Shown here one piece after another: positions 43,631-53,740 of a DNA stretch of 64,000 bases (position 1 is the stretch's first letter; each line of letters starts with the position of its first letter). Source of the stretch: Paraburkholderia rhizosphaerae (GTDB lineage Bacteria > Pseudomonadota > Gammaproteobacteria > Burkholderiales > Burkholderiaceae); NCBI RefSeq assembly GCF_004366595.1, contig NZ_SORE01000031.1, positions 1-64,000 on the forward strand, read 5' to 3'. Made by a program: the position numbers and the translations under genes. The notes beneath the pieces were generated by a model that was not told where the DNA came from, made no database searches, and saw only the letters and a program-made list of their open reading frames with translations.

Positions 43631-46252
43631 ATGAACCCCGGCGAAGCTCCGATTGCTGAGATGCGGGCGACCTTGAACCAGGAGTTCGACGTCGTGCTCG
43701 TGCCGGTCTCGAATCCGGCGCTGGGCGTGATCCGCATCTCCGAAAGCCTGTTTGCGATCGGTCGCAGCGAGGCCCCGTTCGCCGACTATCCGCATGAGAC
43801 CGTCGCACGTCTATCGCGGCGTCATGCGCGCATCTTTTCCGAGCAAGGCGCGGTGTACGTCGCAGATCTGGATAGCAAGAACGGAACGTCAGTCAACGGC
43901 ATCAGCGTATGCGAGTCGCCGAGCCGTGTGCGAGCCGGCGACGAGTTGTGCTTCGGCGGCGAACTCGCATACCGCGTCGGCATCGAGCCGCGCGCGTTCG
44001 ATCCGGCTGCGGCGCGCGCCGCGCAACTGCTCGGCGTCACGTTGATTCCCGAGCGCGCCGACCTTGGCCTCGAGCCGATCGACATCACCGCATTCCCGTT
44101 TCTTGTCAGCAAAACCGATGCGCTGTTTGCGCGCTACAAAGAGCGCTTTCCGCATCAGGTGAACTACATCTCGCGCCGTCATGCGCACCTCTTTTTGCGC
44201 GGCGGCGAGCCTTACGTCGAAGATCTCGGCAGCACGAACGGTACCTTTGTCGGAGGAAAGCGGCTCGACGAGTCCGCAGTCGAACTGCATGATGGCGACG
44301 TACTTGGATTCGGCGGCGACCACTTCGTTTACCGGGTGAAGGTGCACAAGCCGGTTGAGATCGAGCCGACTGTCACTCATCTGATGGCGCGCAACGCTCT
44401 GCCCGACAATGCTCCGCAACCCGCTTCCGCTTCGCCGGATGGCGCTGTGGCTGGACGACCGGCGCCCGTGCCGGAGCCGGCCGTCGATATGGATAAGACG
44501 ACGTTTGTCGGTGCCGCGCATTCGTTTCTCGACATCTTCTATGTCGATCGTGCGGTGCAACGGGAGGATGAGGTCAACGAAGCCGCGCGTCCGGCGAGCG
44601 TCGATCGTCAGGAAAACGAATCGCGCAAGCGCAAGCCGCGGCATCTGATCGGCGCACTCGCCTCGGAGTTCGCGCGCACGTTTGCCGGCGGCGATCGCAC
44701 GACGCTGCGTCGCATCGGCTTCGGGTCGGTCGCGACTCTGATAGTGATCGCGGCCATCGCGACGGTGCTCCATATGCGAGGTTCGTCGCTGAGGGAGCTG
44801 AAACATCTGCTGGCAAGCGGCGACGATGAACAGGCGGTCGCGGTGGCAAACAGCTATTTGACACACAATCCGGCAGACGATGCAGTGAAGGCGCTCGCGA
44901 GCGAGGCGCTGATGAAGGCGCGTGTGCCCGGTTGGGTCGATGCGGTGCGAGCGCGTCAATTCGATCGCGCGGCCGCGCTGATCGGCGGTATGCGAGCGAC
45001 CAGCGCGGGTAATACCGACACGGCGCCGTTGATCGATGAACTGCAATGGGTCGGCGATCTCGAGCGCTTCGCGTTGCGTCGCGACGGCGCCGCGGGTTCA
45101 AGTGGCGCGCAGCCTGGTGGTGATGCACCGGGCGGCGATCCGCCGATCCGCATTTATGGCGACGAGGATCGCATCAACGGTTTGCTGCAGCACTGGAACG
45201 ACGATCCGAAGAGTCACCAACGAACACTCGATCGCATCGCGTCCTACGTGCCGCAATTCGCCGATCCGTACGCCGTCGCGCTAAGCCATCTGCGCAAGCT
45301 GCAAAGCGACGATTCGGTGTACGTCGCCGCGATCGATCGCCTGAATGCCACGATCAACGCGGAGCTCGCCCGCGACAAACCGGATGTGCTAACCGCGATA
45401 TTCGACGACTACGCGCAGCGCTATCCGCGGCTTGCCGGACTCGACGCGCTACGCGATGACTTGCGCCAATACACCGGCCTGCTCAATGTGCTGCTCGCGC
45501 GCCGTTTGACCGAACTGCTCACGCGGATGAAACAGGTGCGATTCACGACGCCGCCGTTCGTCGCGCAATACCGTCAATTCGCGGCATCGCGTTTGCCATC
45601 CGCGGACGCGGTGCGCCAGCTCGATGCGGTGCTTGCCGCATGGCAGCGCGGCGACGTCGACCGTGCGCTCGACGGCTTGCAACACATTTCAAGCGGCGCC
45701 TGGTCGACGGAGATCTCCGCTGAATACGCGCACAAGAAGGCGCTGGCCGCTCAATTCGCGGACTTGAGACGCAATCGTGGCGGCAAGGACTACGAGCAGC
45801 GTCTCCTATCGTTCTATGCTGGGCTAAACCCGACCGAAGACAGCTGGTTTGCACACGCCATTGCGCCGGATGTCGCGGCCGTGCGCGATAACGCATTGGC
45901 GCATGCGCACGATCAGCTGGAGCGCGCGCAGACCTGGTGGCGCCAGTACCGCGCAAACGGTTCGATTGGCGGCACGCAACGGCTCGAATCGGGCATCTCC
46001 GAACGGTTTCGCAGCCAGGCCCGCTTACTGACCGACGCGCAGGCCTCCGCGCAGCGCGGCATGCGCGTGTATACACAGCTCAAAGCGGATCATCCATCGC
46101 AATGGGACCAGATGCTCGAAGACATCGACGCGGAGGCTGCATTGCAGCGCCGCTCGCTCGAAGAACTACGGATGGTGCTCGAGCCGAACCTGCTTAAAAC
46201 GAAGCTGGCATTGATCGGAGCGGATGACGATGAAGCGCGATCCTCACCCTAA
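43631..46252 (+). CDS. Membrane protein with two FHA domains and a large extracytoplasmic part
   Basis: 873 residues. FHA 1 (~32-115) has IGRSEAPFADYPHETVARLS, SRRHARIF and DLDSKNGTSVNG; FHA 2 (~155-237) has ISRRHAHLF and DLGSTNGTFVGGKR. Both keep the Arg/Ser/Asn residues that bind phosphothreonine. One membrane helix (~364-383) follows, then ~490 mostly helical residues outside. It most likely docks on the phosphorylated kinase or other partner and passes the signal to the exporter. First gene of the export operon; overlaps the HlyD gene by 29 bp. Confidence 0.85.
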   Translation: MNPGEAPIAEMRATLNQEFDVVLVPVSNPALGVIRISESLFAIGRSEAPFADYPHETVARLSRRHARIFSEQGAVYVADLDSKNGTSVNGISVCESPSRVRAGDELCFGGELAYRVGIEPRAFDPAAARAAQLLGVTLIPERADLGLEPIDITAFPFLVSKTDALFARYKERFPHQVNYISRRHAHLFLRGGEPYVEDLGSTNGTFVGGKRLDESAVELHDGDVLGFGGDHFVYRVKVHKPVEIEPTVTHLMARNALPDNAPQPASASPDGAVAGRPAPVPEPAVDMDKTTFVGAAHSFLDIFYVDRAVQREDEVNEAARPASVDRQENESRKRKPRHLIGALASEFARTFAGGDRTTLRRIGFGSVATLIVIAAIATVLHMRGSSLRELKHLLASGDDEQAVAVANSYLTHNPADDAVKALASEALMKARVPGWVDAVRARQFDRAAALIGGMRATSAGNTDTAPLIDELQWVGDLERFALRRDGAAGSSGAQPGGDAPGGDPPIRIYGDEDRINGLLQHWNDDPKSHQRTLDRIASYVPQFADPYAVALSHLRKLQSDDSVYVAAIDRLNATINAELARDKPDVLTAIFDDYAQRYPRLAGLDALRDDLRQYTGLLNVLLARRLTELLTRMKQVRFTTPPFVAQYRQFAASRLPSADAVRQLDAVLAAWQRGDVDRALDGLQHISSGAWSTEISAEYAHKKALAAQFADLRRNRGGKDYEQRLLSFYAGLNPTEDSWFAHAIAPDVAAVRDNALAHAHDQLERAQTWWRQYRANGSIGGTQRLESGISERFRSQARLLTDAQASAQRGMRVYTQLKADHPSQWDQMLEDIDAEAALQRRSLEELRMVLEPNLLKTKLALIGADDDEARSSP

Positions 46253-47603
46253 GCCGCTGCATGAGGCGCTGGAGGACCACAGCGTCGAGGGCATCGCGAT
46301 TCTGACGGCTGAGCCCGTCCGTATTGCGCAGGCGCTTGTGCTGGCAATGGTCGCGCTGGTCGCCGCGGGTTTGCTGTGGTCGTTCTTCGGCCGCGCCGAT
46401 GTGATCGTGACCGCGCAAGGCACGTTGTCGCCTGAATCGGAAGTACGGCGCATCTATGCGCCCATCGACGGAGAACTCGCGGACCTTTATATCGCGGAAG
46501 GGCAGCCGGTATCGAAAGGCGACGTGCTTGCGCGCCTGAACGCGCGCGGCGCGATCGAAGCGGCGACCAACGCGCTGCAAGCGCAGTTGAAGCTCGATGA
46601 CGCGGAACGCGAATGGAAGCAGTTCCCGGAAAAGAAACAACTGATGGAACGCAAGGCGGCTGCTCTAAAAGACCAGCTGGAAGTCGAAGAACGGCTTCAC
46701 GAAAACCGCGTATCGGAAGGCACGACCAAGCTTGCCGAAGGCCAGAAGGCGCAACTCGAAGAAGCCCGTAGCAACCTCGACAATGCACGTCGTGCACGTG
46801 ATGCGACGCGCAGCGAACTCGACAAGTACTCACGGCTCTTCGCGCAGCCCGGCGGCGGCGGCGTGGCCGAACTGCAGGTCGAACAGAAGCGCAATGCGTA
46901 TCTGGAAGCGGAAAACGCGTACCGCGTTGCTCAATCGAAATTAACCGAACTCGATTTTCGCTTGAGCCACGAGTTCTCCGAAGCGAACGCACAGCTCGAA
47001 ACCAGCGGCCAGCAGTCGACCAGCCTCAAGTTACAGTATGACGCGGCCGTGCGAGAAATTACCAGCACCGAAGACAAGTTACGCCTGCAATTGCAGACCG
47101 CACGGCTCGTGTCGGATGCCGCCGCGCGCATCCGCTTCGAGAACATCGATAAGGACAATTTCCTGCTGATCCTCGCGCCGGTGTCCGGTGTGATCACCGA
47201 CGTCACGTCGACGCAGACCGGCGACAAGATTCAGGCGAACGCGCCGCTCGGCGGTATCGCGCCGAAGGATGCGCGCCCGGTGCTGAAAATAGAAATTGCT
47301 GAACGCGACCGAGCGTTCCTTCACGAGGGGATGCCGGTGAAGATGAAGTTCAACGCGTTTCCTTACCAGCGCTACGGCATTGTCAAAGGCACGCTCGCGT
47401 ACATTTCGCCGGCAACCAAGCCGTCCGGCGCGGACAAGCAACCGGTCTACGAGGGCCGTGTCACGCTCGACAAAGACTACTACCAGGTCGCGGAAAATCG
47501 CTACCCGTTGCGCTACGGAATGACCGCGAGTGCGGAGATTGTCGTGCGCGAACGCCGGCTGATCGACCTGGGACTGGACCCGTTCCGGCAACTTGCCGGC
47601 TAG
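46224..47603 (+). CDS. HlyD-family periplasmic adaptor
   Basis: 459 residues. One N-terminal helix (~32-52), lipoyl half VTAQGTLSPESEVRRIYAPI, a long coiled coil (~100-270), second lipoyl half LILAPVSGVITDVTSTQTGDK and a beta-barrel (PVKMKFNAFPYQRYGIVKGT). C-terminal EIVVRERRLIDLGLDP is typical of type I/bacteriocin adaptors. Links the ABC exporter to the outer-membrane factor. ATG at 46224 or 46230; either overlaps the end of the FHA gene, so translation is coupled. Confidence 0.9.
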   Translation: MTMKRDPHPKPLHEALEDHSVEGIAILTAEPVRIAQALVLAMVALVAAGLLWSFFGRADVIVTAQGTLSPESEVRRIYAPIDGELADLYIAEGQPVSKGDVLARLNARGAIEAATNALQAQLKLDDAEREWKQFPEKKQLMERKAAALKDQLEVEERLHENRVSEGTTKLAEGQKAQLEEARSNLDNARRARDATRSELDKYSRLFAQPGGGGVAELQVEQKRNAYLEAENAYRVAQSKLTELDFRLSHEFSEANAQLETSGQQSTSLKLQYDAAVREITSTEDKLRLQLQTARLVSDAAARIRFENIDKDNFLLILAPVSGVITDVTSTQTGDKIQANAPLGGIAPKDARPVLKIEIAERDRAFLHEGMPVKMKFNAFPYQRYGIVKGTLAYISPATKPSGADKQPVYEGRVTLDKDYYQVAENRYPLRYGMTASAEIVVRERRLIDLGLDPFRQLAG

Positions 47604-47662
47604 CAGAAAACAAGCTCGAGCCCGTTTCGCATGCGCGGGCCACAACCTGAGGAGCGAATGAG

Positions 47663-48415
47663 ATGACCGCGATTGTACGAATCGACGATGAGGTCGTCGA
47701 CGATGCCGAGTTCATACGCTTGCTGAAATTGACGGGCCAGTTCGAGAGCCTGATCGAGCAACTGGTGCGTGAAAAGCTGACGGTGCACGCGGCAAGAAAA
47801 CACGGCGTCACAGTCAGTGCCGATGAAATCCAGCAGCGCGCCGACCAGTTTCGCCGCGTACGAGGCCTGCACCGCGCGGCCGATACGAATCAGTATCTGG
47901 ATGCGATGGGTGTATCGCTCGATCAGTTCGAGACGTTCATCGCCGATGGTTTGTATCAGGAAAAAATGCTCGACAGTATTGCCGACGATGGCGCAATCGG
48001 AGAGTACTTTTCGCTGAATTCGCCGAAGTTCGACGCAATCGAAGTCAGTCATATCGTGCTGGACAGCGAAGGCAAGGCGAAGGAGATGATCTCGTATCTG
48101 CACGACGATCCGGACAGCTTTGCGGAGATGGCGCGCGAGCATTCTATTGCCGATACCGGTTCGGCGGGCGGCGTGATCGGCAAGGTGCTGCGCGGGTCGC
48201 TGAAACCGGACATCGAAGCGAAGATATTCAATGCGGCCGTCGGCGATCTGCTTGGTCCGTTTGCATCGGCGGATCGCTCATGCTTCGAGATTTTCGCGGT
48301 GACCGCGAAGTATCCGGCCCAGCTCGATGCGGATGTCGCCGCGGAAATCAAGCGGCTGCTGCGCGAGGAATGGTTAATGGCGCGCGCGCAGGAACACATC
48401 ATCGAGGCGCGCTGA
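47663..48415 (+). CDS. Parvulin-type peptidylprolyl isomerase, cytoplasmic
   Basis: 250 residues with no signal peptide. Residues ~1-120 are a SurA/PrsA-like helical chaperone domain (LIEQLVREKLTVHAARKHGV). Residues ~130-225 form the parvulin domain (VSHIVLDSEGKAKEM, FAEMAREHSIADTGSAGG, GPFASADRSCFEIFAV). Being cytoplasmic and inside the export operon it is likely a chaperone for the peptide substrates before cleavage. Isomerases of this type are also seen next to cyclic-nucleotide-domain ABC exporters elsewhere. GAGGAG before the ATG. Confidence 0.88.
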   Translation: MTAIVRIDDEVVDDAEFIRLLKLTGQFESLIEQLVREKLTVHAARKHGVTVSADEIQQRADQFRRVRGLHRAADTNQYLDAMGVSLDQFETFIADGLYQEKMLDSIADDGAIGEYFSLNSPKFDAIEVSHIVLDSEGKAKEMISYLHDDPDSFAEMAREHSIADTGSAGGVIGKVLRGSLKPDIEAKIFNAAVGDLLGPFASADRSCFEIFAVTAKYPAQLDADVAAEIKRLLREEWLMARAQEHIIEAR

Positions 48416-48472
48416 CGGCGTTAGCCGCCGCGCGCTATCGCACACGCCGCACAAGCACCGGATCGAACTGAT

Positions 48473-51400
48473 ATGGACGCTCCGCAAACTTCGCCGTCCA
48501 CCGCCGAGTTTCTCGCGTCGGTCGAGATCCTGTCGCCGTTTTCGCGCGATGAACTGGAGCGGCTCGCCGCGCATGCGCAGTCGCGCTTCTATACGTTTGG
48601 CGAAACCGTGTGCAATGCCGGGGATCCGGCCGACGGGCTGTTCGTGATCAAGTCCGGATCGGTACGCATTTTCACCGATGAGCACGGCAAGGAAATCAGC
48701 ATGGGCGTGCGCAAGCAAGGCGAGATCTTCGGCGAGATCTCGATGCTGCGTGCGTTTGTGCACGAGTCATCGGTGCGTGCATCGGCGAAAACGGAACTGC
48801 TGTTTATTCCGCATGCGGCGATTGAGCCGGTGATACTCGCCAATCAGGCGGCGCATGCTTTCGTTGCGAGCTATGTCGCGATTAATTCGGCGGGCGGCTT
48901 CGTTGCGCAACTCTTCGATCTGCGCGGAAAGCTGAACAAGGCGGAACTTGAAGAGTATGTGCGCAGCGTCGGCGTGAAACGCGTGAGCGCCGGCAAGGAA
49001 ATTCTGAAACAGGATGCGCGTGATGACCGCCGGCTGTACGTGGTGCGGCAGGGGGAAGTGAAGCTCGTGCGCCATGAGGACGGGCATGACTATACGATCG
49101 CGACCTTGCGCGACGGCGAGATTTTCGGCGAAAAGGCGTGCCTGATGCGTCAGGAGCAAATGGCGTCCGTGATCGCGAGCACCGATACGCGGCTACTCGT
49201 CATTCCTGAGCGCACGGTGCACTTTATTCTCGAGCGCAACCCGAAGCTGCGCGAGGTGCTGGATGACCGGATACGCTATTCGGATCGCGAACTCGAACGC
49301 CAGAAACGCCTCGAGCAGCGGCGCAAGCTACCGCTGACGCTCGATCTGCACACGAAGCCGGAATTTGGCGAACGGGTGATACGCCGCTTTGCGCTGGTCG
49401 AGCAAGCGGAAGAGATGGACTGCGGCGCCGCGTGCCTCGCGATGATCTGCAAACACTATGGCATCCCGATGACGCTCGGCAAGCTGCGCGAGCTTGCGAA
49501 TGTGACGACGCAGGGCGCGACGCTGGACAGCCTCGCGCGCGCCGGCGAATCGCTTGGCTTCACCACGCATGGCGTGCAGTGCACGTTCGACTCGTTGCGC
49601 GGCTTCGAGTTACCGTTCATCGTTCACTGGGAGGGTTACCACTACGTGATCGTGTACGGCGTGTCGCGCGACTACGTGTGGCTGGCGGACCCGGCGCTCG
49701 GGTTCAGAAAGCTCGCCGTCGAAGACTTCGAGCGCGGCTGGAGCGGCACCTGTCTGCTCTTTTCGCCGGGCGCGAACCTGATCCAACTGGCCGCGTCGCG
49801 CTCGCCGTGGCTGCGCTTTATCGGTTACCTGACGCCTTATCGCAAGATACTGGCGTACCTGTTTATGGCGACCTTCGTCATCCAGGTGCTGGGCGTGATT
49901 CCGCCGCTGATTATCCAGAACATCCTCGATGGCGTGATCGTTCATCAAAACATCGGTCTGCTGCACCTGCTGATTATCGGGCTGATCATCTCGAACGTGT
50001 TTTCGCAGCTGATGTCGACCATTCGCGCGTATCTGTCGAACTTTATGGTTCGCAATATGGACTTCGCGATGATGTCGCAGTTTTTCAAACATACGATGTC
50101 GCTGCCGTTTTCATTCTTTGCGAAACGCAAGACCGGCGACATCTTCGCGCGCTTCCAGGAGAACCAGACGATTCGCGCGTTCCTCACCGAGTCGACGGTG
50201 ACCACCGCGCTGAATCTGCTGATGGTGTTCATCTACTTCGCGATCATGTTTTTTTATAACGTGAAGATGACATTGACGCTCATCGCGTTCGTCGTTCCGA
50301 TCATCGCGTTGACCGTAATCGCGACGCCGAAAATCAAGGGCTACGCGCGCGAAGTGTTCGCCGCGTCCACCGATTCGAAGGCGTTTCTGATGGAGGCGCT
50401 GTCGGGCGTCGAGACGGTCAAGGGGATGGGCATCGAGCGTCCGGTCCGCTTGCGCTGGGAAAAGAAGTACGCGAAGGCGCTCGAAGTGCAGTACCGCGCG
50501 CACGCGTTCAACATCATGGTCGGCTTCGGCAGCCAGTTGCTGAATGCCGCAACGACAATCGCAATTCTTTGGGTCGGCGCGAACCTCGTGCTCGCACGTG
50601 AAATGACGATTGGCCAGCTGATCGCATTCAACGCGTTCATGGGCAGCGTGCTGAGTCCGTTGATGGGGCTCGTCGGCTTGTGGAGCATGCTGAATGACGC
50701 GGGCGTCGCGATGGAGCGGCTGGGCGACGTGCTCGATATCGAGCCGGAGCAGAAGCCCGCGGATCTTCAATCGCGCGTGATGCTGCCGGATTTGCAAGGC
50801 GAGATCAGCCTGAATGGCGTCTACTTTCGCTATGGCGATACCGATACGCCGTATGTGCTGGAAAACATCAGCTTCGATATCAAGCCCGGCGAACTGGTCG
50901 CGATCGTCGGGCGCAGCGGCTCGGGAAAAACCACGCTCGCGAAGCTGCTGGTCGGCTTCTATGCACCGAGCGAAGGCAAGATGACAGTCGACGGCTACGA
51001 CCTCAACGTAATCGACAAGGCGTACTACCGCGCGCAAATCGGGTACGTAATGCAAAGTAACCTGCTGTTTTCGGGGACGATCGCCGAAAACATCGCGAGC
51101 GGCGACGATACGCCGGACCGGCGGCGTATCGAAGAAGTCGCGAAGATGGCCGATGCGCATGCATTTATCGCGAAGATGCCGCTCGGCTACGAGCAGGTGG
51201 TCGGCGAACGCGGCATTGGATTGTCAGGCGGACAGATCCAGCGGCTGTGCATCGCGCGGGCGCTGTATCACGACCCGCGCTTGCTGGTGTTCGACGAAGC
51301 GACGTCGGCGCTCGATACGCAATCGGAAAGCAATATTCTCAGCAATATGCACGACATCCTGAAAGGCCGCACCGCGGTGATCATTGCACACCGGTTGAGT

Positions 51401-51529
51401 ACGATCATGCGGGCGGACAAGATCCTCGTGCTGTATGAAGGCGCGATTGTCGAGCAGGGGCGACACGAGGAACTGGTCAACCGGAAGGGCATGTACTACC
51501 AGCTCGTCCAGAAACAGTTGAGCGCATGA
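48473..51529 (+). CDS. C39-peptidase ABC exporter with two N-terminal cyclic-nucleotide-binding domains
   Basis: 1018 residues. Two CAP_ED-like domains at ~18-135 (GDPADGLFVIKSGSVRIF) and ~150-270 (DDRRLYVVRQGEVKLV). The C39 peptidase (~300-430) has Cys317 in EEMDCGAACLAM, His in EGYHYVIVYGV and Asp in WLADPALG. Six helices (~450-720) follow. The ATPase has Walker A GRSGSGKTTLAKLL, signature LSGGQIQRL and Walker B LLVFDEATSALD. It should cut after GG and export peptides. The cyclic-nucleotide domains may gate it. Stop overlaps the sigma54 activator start. Confidence 0.92.
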   Translation: MDAPQTSPSTAEFLASVEILSPFSRDELERLAAHAQSRFYTFGETVCNAGDPADGLFVIKSGSVRIFTDEHGKEISMGVRKQGEIFGEISMLRAFVHESSVRASAKTELLFIPHAAIEPVILANQAAHAFVASYVAINSAGGFVAQLFDLRGKLNKAELEEYVRSVGVKRVSAGKEILKQDARDDRRLYVVRQGEVKLVRHEDGHDYTIATLRDGEIFGEKACLMRQEQMASVIASTDTRLLVIPERTVHFILERNPKLREVLDDRIRYSDRELERQKRLEQRRKLPLTLDLHTKPEFGERVIRRFALVEQAEEMDCGAACLAMICKHYGIPMTLGKLRELANVTTQGATLDSLARAGESLGFTTHGVQCTFDSLRGFELPFIVHWEGYHYVIVYGVSRDYVWLADPALGFRKLAVEDFERGWSGTCLLFSPGANLIQLAASRSPWLRFIGYLTPYRKILAYLFMATFVIQVLGVIPPLIIQNILDGVIVHQNIGLLHLLIIGLIISNVFSQLMSTIRAYLSNFMVRNMDFAMMSQFFKHTMSLPFSFFAKRKTGDIFARFQENQTIRAFLTESTVTTALNLLMVFIYFAIMFFYNVKMTLTLIAFVVPIIALTVIATPKIKGYAREVFAASTDSKAFLMEALSGVETVKGMGIERPVRLRWEKKYAKALEVQYRAHAFNIMVGFGSQLLNAATTIAILWVGANLVLAREMTIGQLIAFNAFMGSVLSPLMGLVGLWSMLNDAGVAMERLGDVLDIEPEQKPADLQSRVMLPDLQGEISLNGVYFRYGDTDTPYVLENISFDIKPGELVAIVGRSGSGKTTLAKLLVGFYAPSEGKMTVDGYDLNVIDKAYYRAQIGYVMQSNLLFSGTIAENIASGDDTPDRRRIEEVAKMADAHAFIAKMPLGYEQVVGERGIGLSGGQIQRLCIARALYHDPRLLVFDEATSALDTQSESNILSNMHDILKGRTAVIIAHRLSTIMRADKILVLYEGAIVEQGRHEELVNRKGMYYQLVQKQLSA

Positions 51530-52893
51530 TGAAGATACTCGACCAGCCGGAAGACAGCAGCCCCGCGATTTCCTATGCCGGGCTGATCGAAAAGATCGAA
51601 ATTCTGCGCTCGACGTTGCGCTGGTCATCGCGGCTCGAACGCGCGGACATCGAAAAGCTGTTGCGTCAGGCCAGTACGCTTCGCGACGAGGTCATGCAGA
51701 TGTCGCACAAGGAGCGCTTCGTGCAGGCTGCGGCGTCCGCGGAGCCTGAGCGTCACGCCGATCTGTCGCGCGCGGCGCGCCGCGAAGCGTTGCTCGCACG
51801 CAGCTTTATTTTCGAAGGGACGTTCGGCGATAACCCGAAGCTGCTCGAAGCGCTCGAAATTGCGGAAAAGGCGGCGCCCACAGACCTTCCGGTGCTGATC
51901 GACGGCGAAAGCGGCACCGGCAAGGAACTGATGGCGAAGGTGATTCATGCGAACGGAGGCCGCGCGGACAAGCCGTTCATTTCGGTGAATTGCGGCGCGA
52001 TACCGGACAACCTGCTCGAATCGGAACTGTTCGGCCATCGCAAGGGCGCGTTTACGGGCGCGGTCGGCGACCGCAAGGGCAAATTCGAAAGCGCGCATAC
52101 GGGCACGATCTTTCTCGATGAGATCGGCGAGTTGCCGCTGCCTGGACAGGTGAAACTGCTGCGCGTGCTCGAGGCGCATGAAATACAGCGGGTTGGCTCC
52201 GACGAACCGATCGCGGTGGATACGCGCATCGTCGCTGCAACGAACCGGAACTTGCGCAAGCTAAGCGAGCAGGGGATCTTCCGCGAGGACCTGTTCTATC
52301 GGCTGAGCGTAATCCACGTAACGTTGCCGCCGTTGCGCGACCGGCGCGATGAAATACCGCTGCTGTTCTCGTATTTCGGCGACGAAGCGGCGGGTATGCT
52401 CAAGCGCCGGCCGGTCCGGTTGACGCCGCGTCTGCGCGATTTTCTGCTGACTTATGCGTACCCCGGCAATATCCGCGAGTTGCGCAACATCATGTATCGA
52501 ATCTCGTGTCTTGCCGGCGATATCGCGGATATCGAGCATTTGCCGCTCGACGTGCGGCCGACGGAGCACACGCCATCGGCGGCGGCAGCGGCGTTTGCGG
52601 CGCCGGTGAACGGCGAAGCCACGGGTATCGCCAATCTGCTTTCGCTAAGCGATGCAAAGCGCGCGGCTAGCGACGAAGCGGAGAAGGCGTTCTTGCAACG
52701 CGGTTTGCGTGAAGTTGGCGGCACTGTCGCGGAACTGGCGCGGCGTGTCGATATGAATCGCTCGCATCTGCAGATGCTGCTGAAGAAGCACGGGCTCCAT
52801 TCGAAGGACTTTCGCCATCCGCAACCGACGCGCGGCGGAGTGCACAAGAACAGCGTAAATGACGCCGACGATAGCGAGGCCGATACGCTTTGA
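51526..52893 (+). CDS. sigma54-dependent transcriptional activator
   Basis: 455 residues. An N-terminal ~100-residue helical sensor region without a receiver Asp or FHA domain. The AAA+ domain has Walker A GESGTGKE, the sigma54-contact loop GAFTGA within HRKGAFTGAVGDRKG, Walker B TIFLDEIGELPL, and R-fingers in the second half. A Fis-type HTH ends it (GGTVAELARRVDMNRSHLQ). ATGA overlap with the ABC gene. It is the obvious activator of the -24/-12 promoters in front of the peptide genes. Confidence 0.93.
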   Translation: MMKILDQPEDSSPAISYAGLIEKIEILRSTLRWSSRLERADIEKLLRQASTLRDEVMQMSHKERFVQAAASAEPERHADLSRAARREALLARSFIFEGTFGDNPKLLEALEIAEKAAPTDLPVLIDGESGTGKELMAKVIHANGGRADKPFISVNCGAIPDNLLESELFGHRKGAFTGAVGDRKGKFESAHTGTIFLDEIGELPLPGQVKLLRVLEAHEIQRVGSDEPIAVDTRIVAATNRNLRKLSEQGIFREDLFYRLSVIHVTLPPLRDRRDEIPLLFSYFGDEAAGMLKRRPVRLTPRLRDFLLTYAYPGNIRELRNIMYRISCLAGDIADIEHLPLDVRPTEHTPSAAAAAFAAPVNGEATGIANLLSLSDAKRAASDEAEKAFLQRGLREVGGTVAELARRVDMNRSHLQMLLKKHGLHSKDFRHPQPTRGGVHKNSVNDADDSEADTL

Positions 52894-52951
52894 GGTGCCG
52901 ACAGGTTTCGTTCGCACCTTAGGCTGGTTCATCCGCCGCGTGCGTCGACGA

Positions 52952-53740
52952 TCAGCTTACCGGATTGATCAGCGTCTTGTCGGACGCATGCGGGTCTTCG
53001 GCCTGCACGACCACGACGGTGATGTTGTCGCGCCCGCCGCGCGCGAGAGCCATGTCGATCAACTCATCGGTTACGCGTCGGCAATCGTGCGGGGCGGAGG
53101 CGAGCGTCGCGCGAATTTCTGCGTCGGTCAGTTCATTCGACAGTCCATCGCTGCAAAGCAGAAACACGTCGCCGTCGGCCACTTCGATCGCGTCTTCGTC
53201 CACGGACAGACTGTCGGTCGCTCCCACCGCGCGCGTGATGATGTGGTGCGCCGGATGATTGCGCGCTTCCTCGTCAGTCAGCTGACCGAGCGCGCGCAAT
53301 TCCTCGACATGGCTATGATCGCGCGTCAATTGCCGCAGTTGTCCGTGCCGGTATAGATAGATGCGGCTATCGCCGGCCCATAGATAGCCGCAGAAGCGGT
53401 CGCTGGCGAGCAGCACGACGACGGTGCTGCCGATACGCTGCACCTGGCGGCGCGCCGCTTCGTCGCGCAACTGCCGGTTCGCATCCAGCAACTGCGCGTG
53501 TGCTTGCGCGCAGCGCTGCTTGATGCCCGTGGCGTTGGGCATTTTTTCGAGCATATCGATGACTAGCCGGCTCGCCAGATCGCCGACCGCGTGGCCGCCC
53601 ATGCCATCGGCGACTGCCCAGCGACCAACGGCCGGCTCGTCCAGACAGGCGTCCTCGTTGATGTCGCGGACGCGCCCAGTGTCCGAGCGCGCCGCCGACA
53701 CCCAGTGAAAGTGGCTCGCGCAACTCACGGCATCGGTCAC
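52952..53740 (-). CDS. PP2C-type Ser/Thr protein phosphatase
   Basis: 262 residues. The metal-binding motifs are RVRDINEDACL, VADGMGGHAVGDLAS, LWAGDSRIYLYR, LLCSDGLSNELTD and GGRDNITVVVV. Cytosolic. It would reverse the kinase at 35791. The GTG start at 53740 overlaps the stop of peptide P6 as GTGA, so the two are translated together. Convergent with the sigma54 activator gene. Confidence 0.92.
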   Translation of the reverse strand: MTDAVSCASHFHWVSAARSDTGRVRDINEDACLDEPAVGRWAVADGMGGHAVGDLASRLVIDMLEKMPNATGIKQRCAQAHAQLLDANRQLRDEAARRQVQRIGSTVVVLLASDRFCGYLWAGDSRIYLYRHGQLRQLTRDHSHVEELRALGQLTDEEARNHPAHHIITRAVGATDSLSVDEDAIEVADGDVFLLCSDGLSNELTDAEIRATLASAPHDCRRVTDELIDMALARGGRDNITVVVVQAEDPHASDKTLINPVS

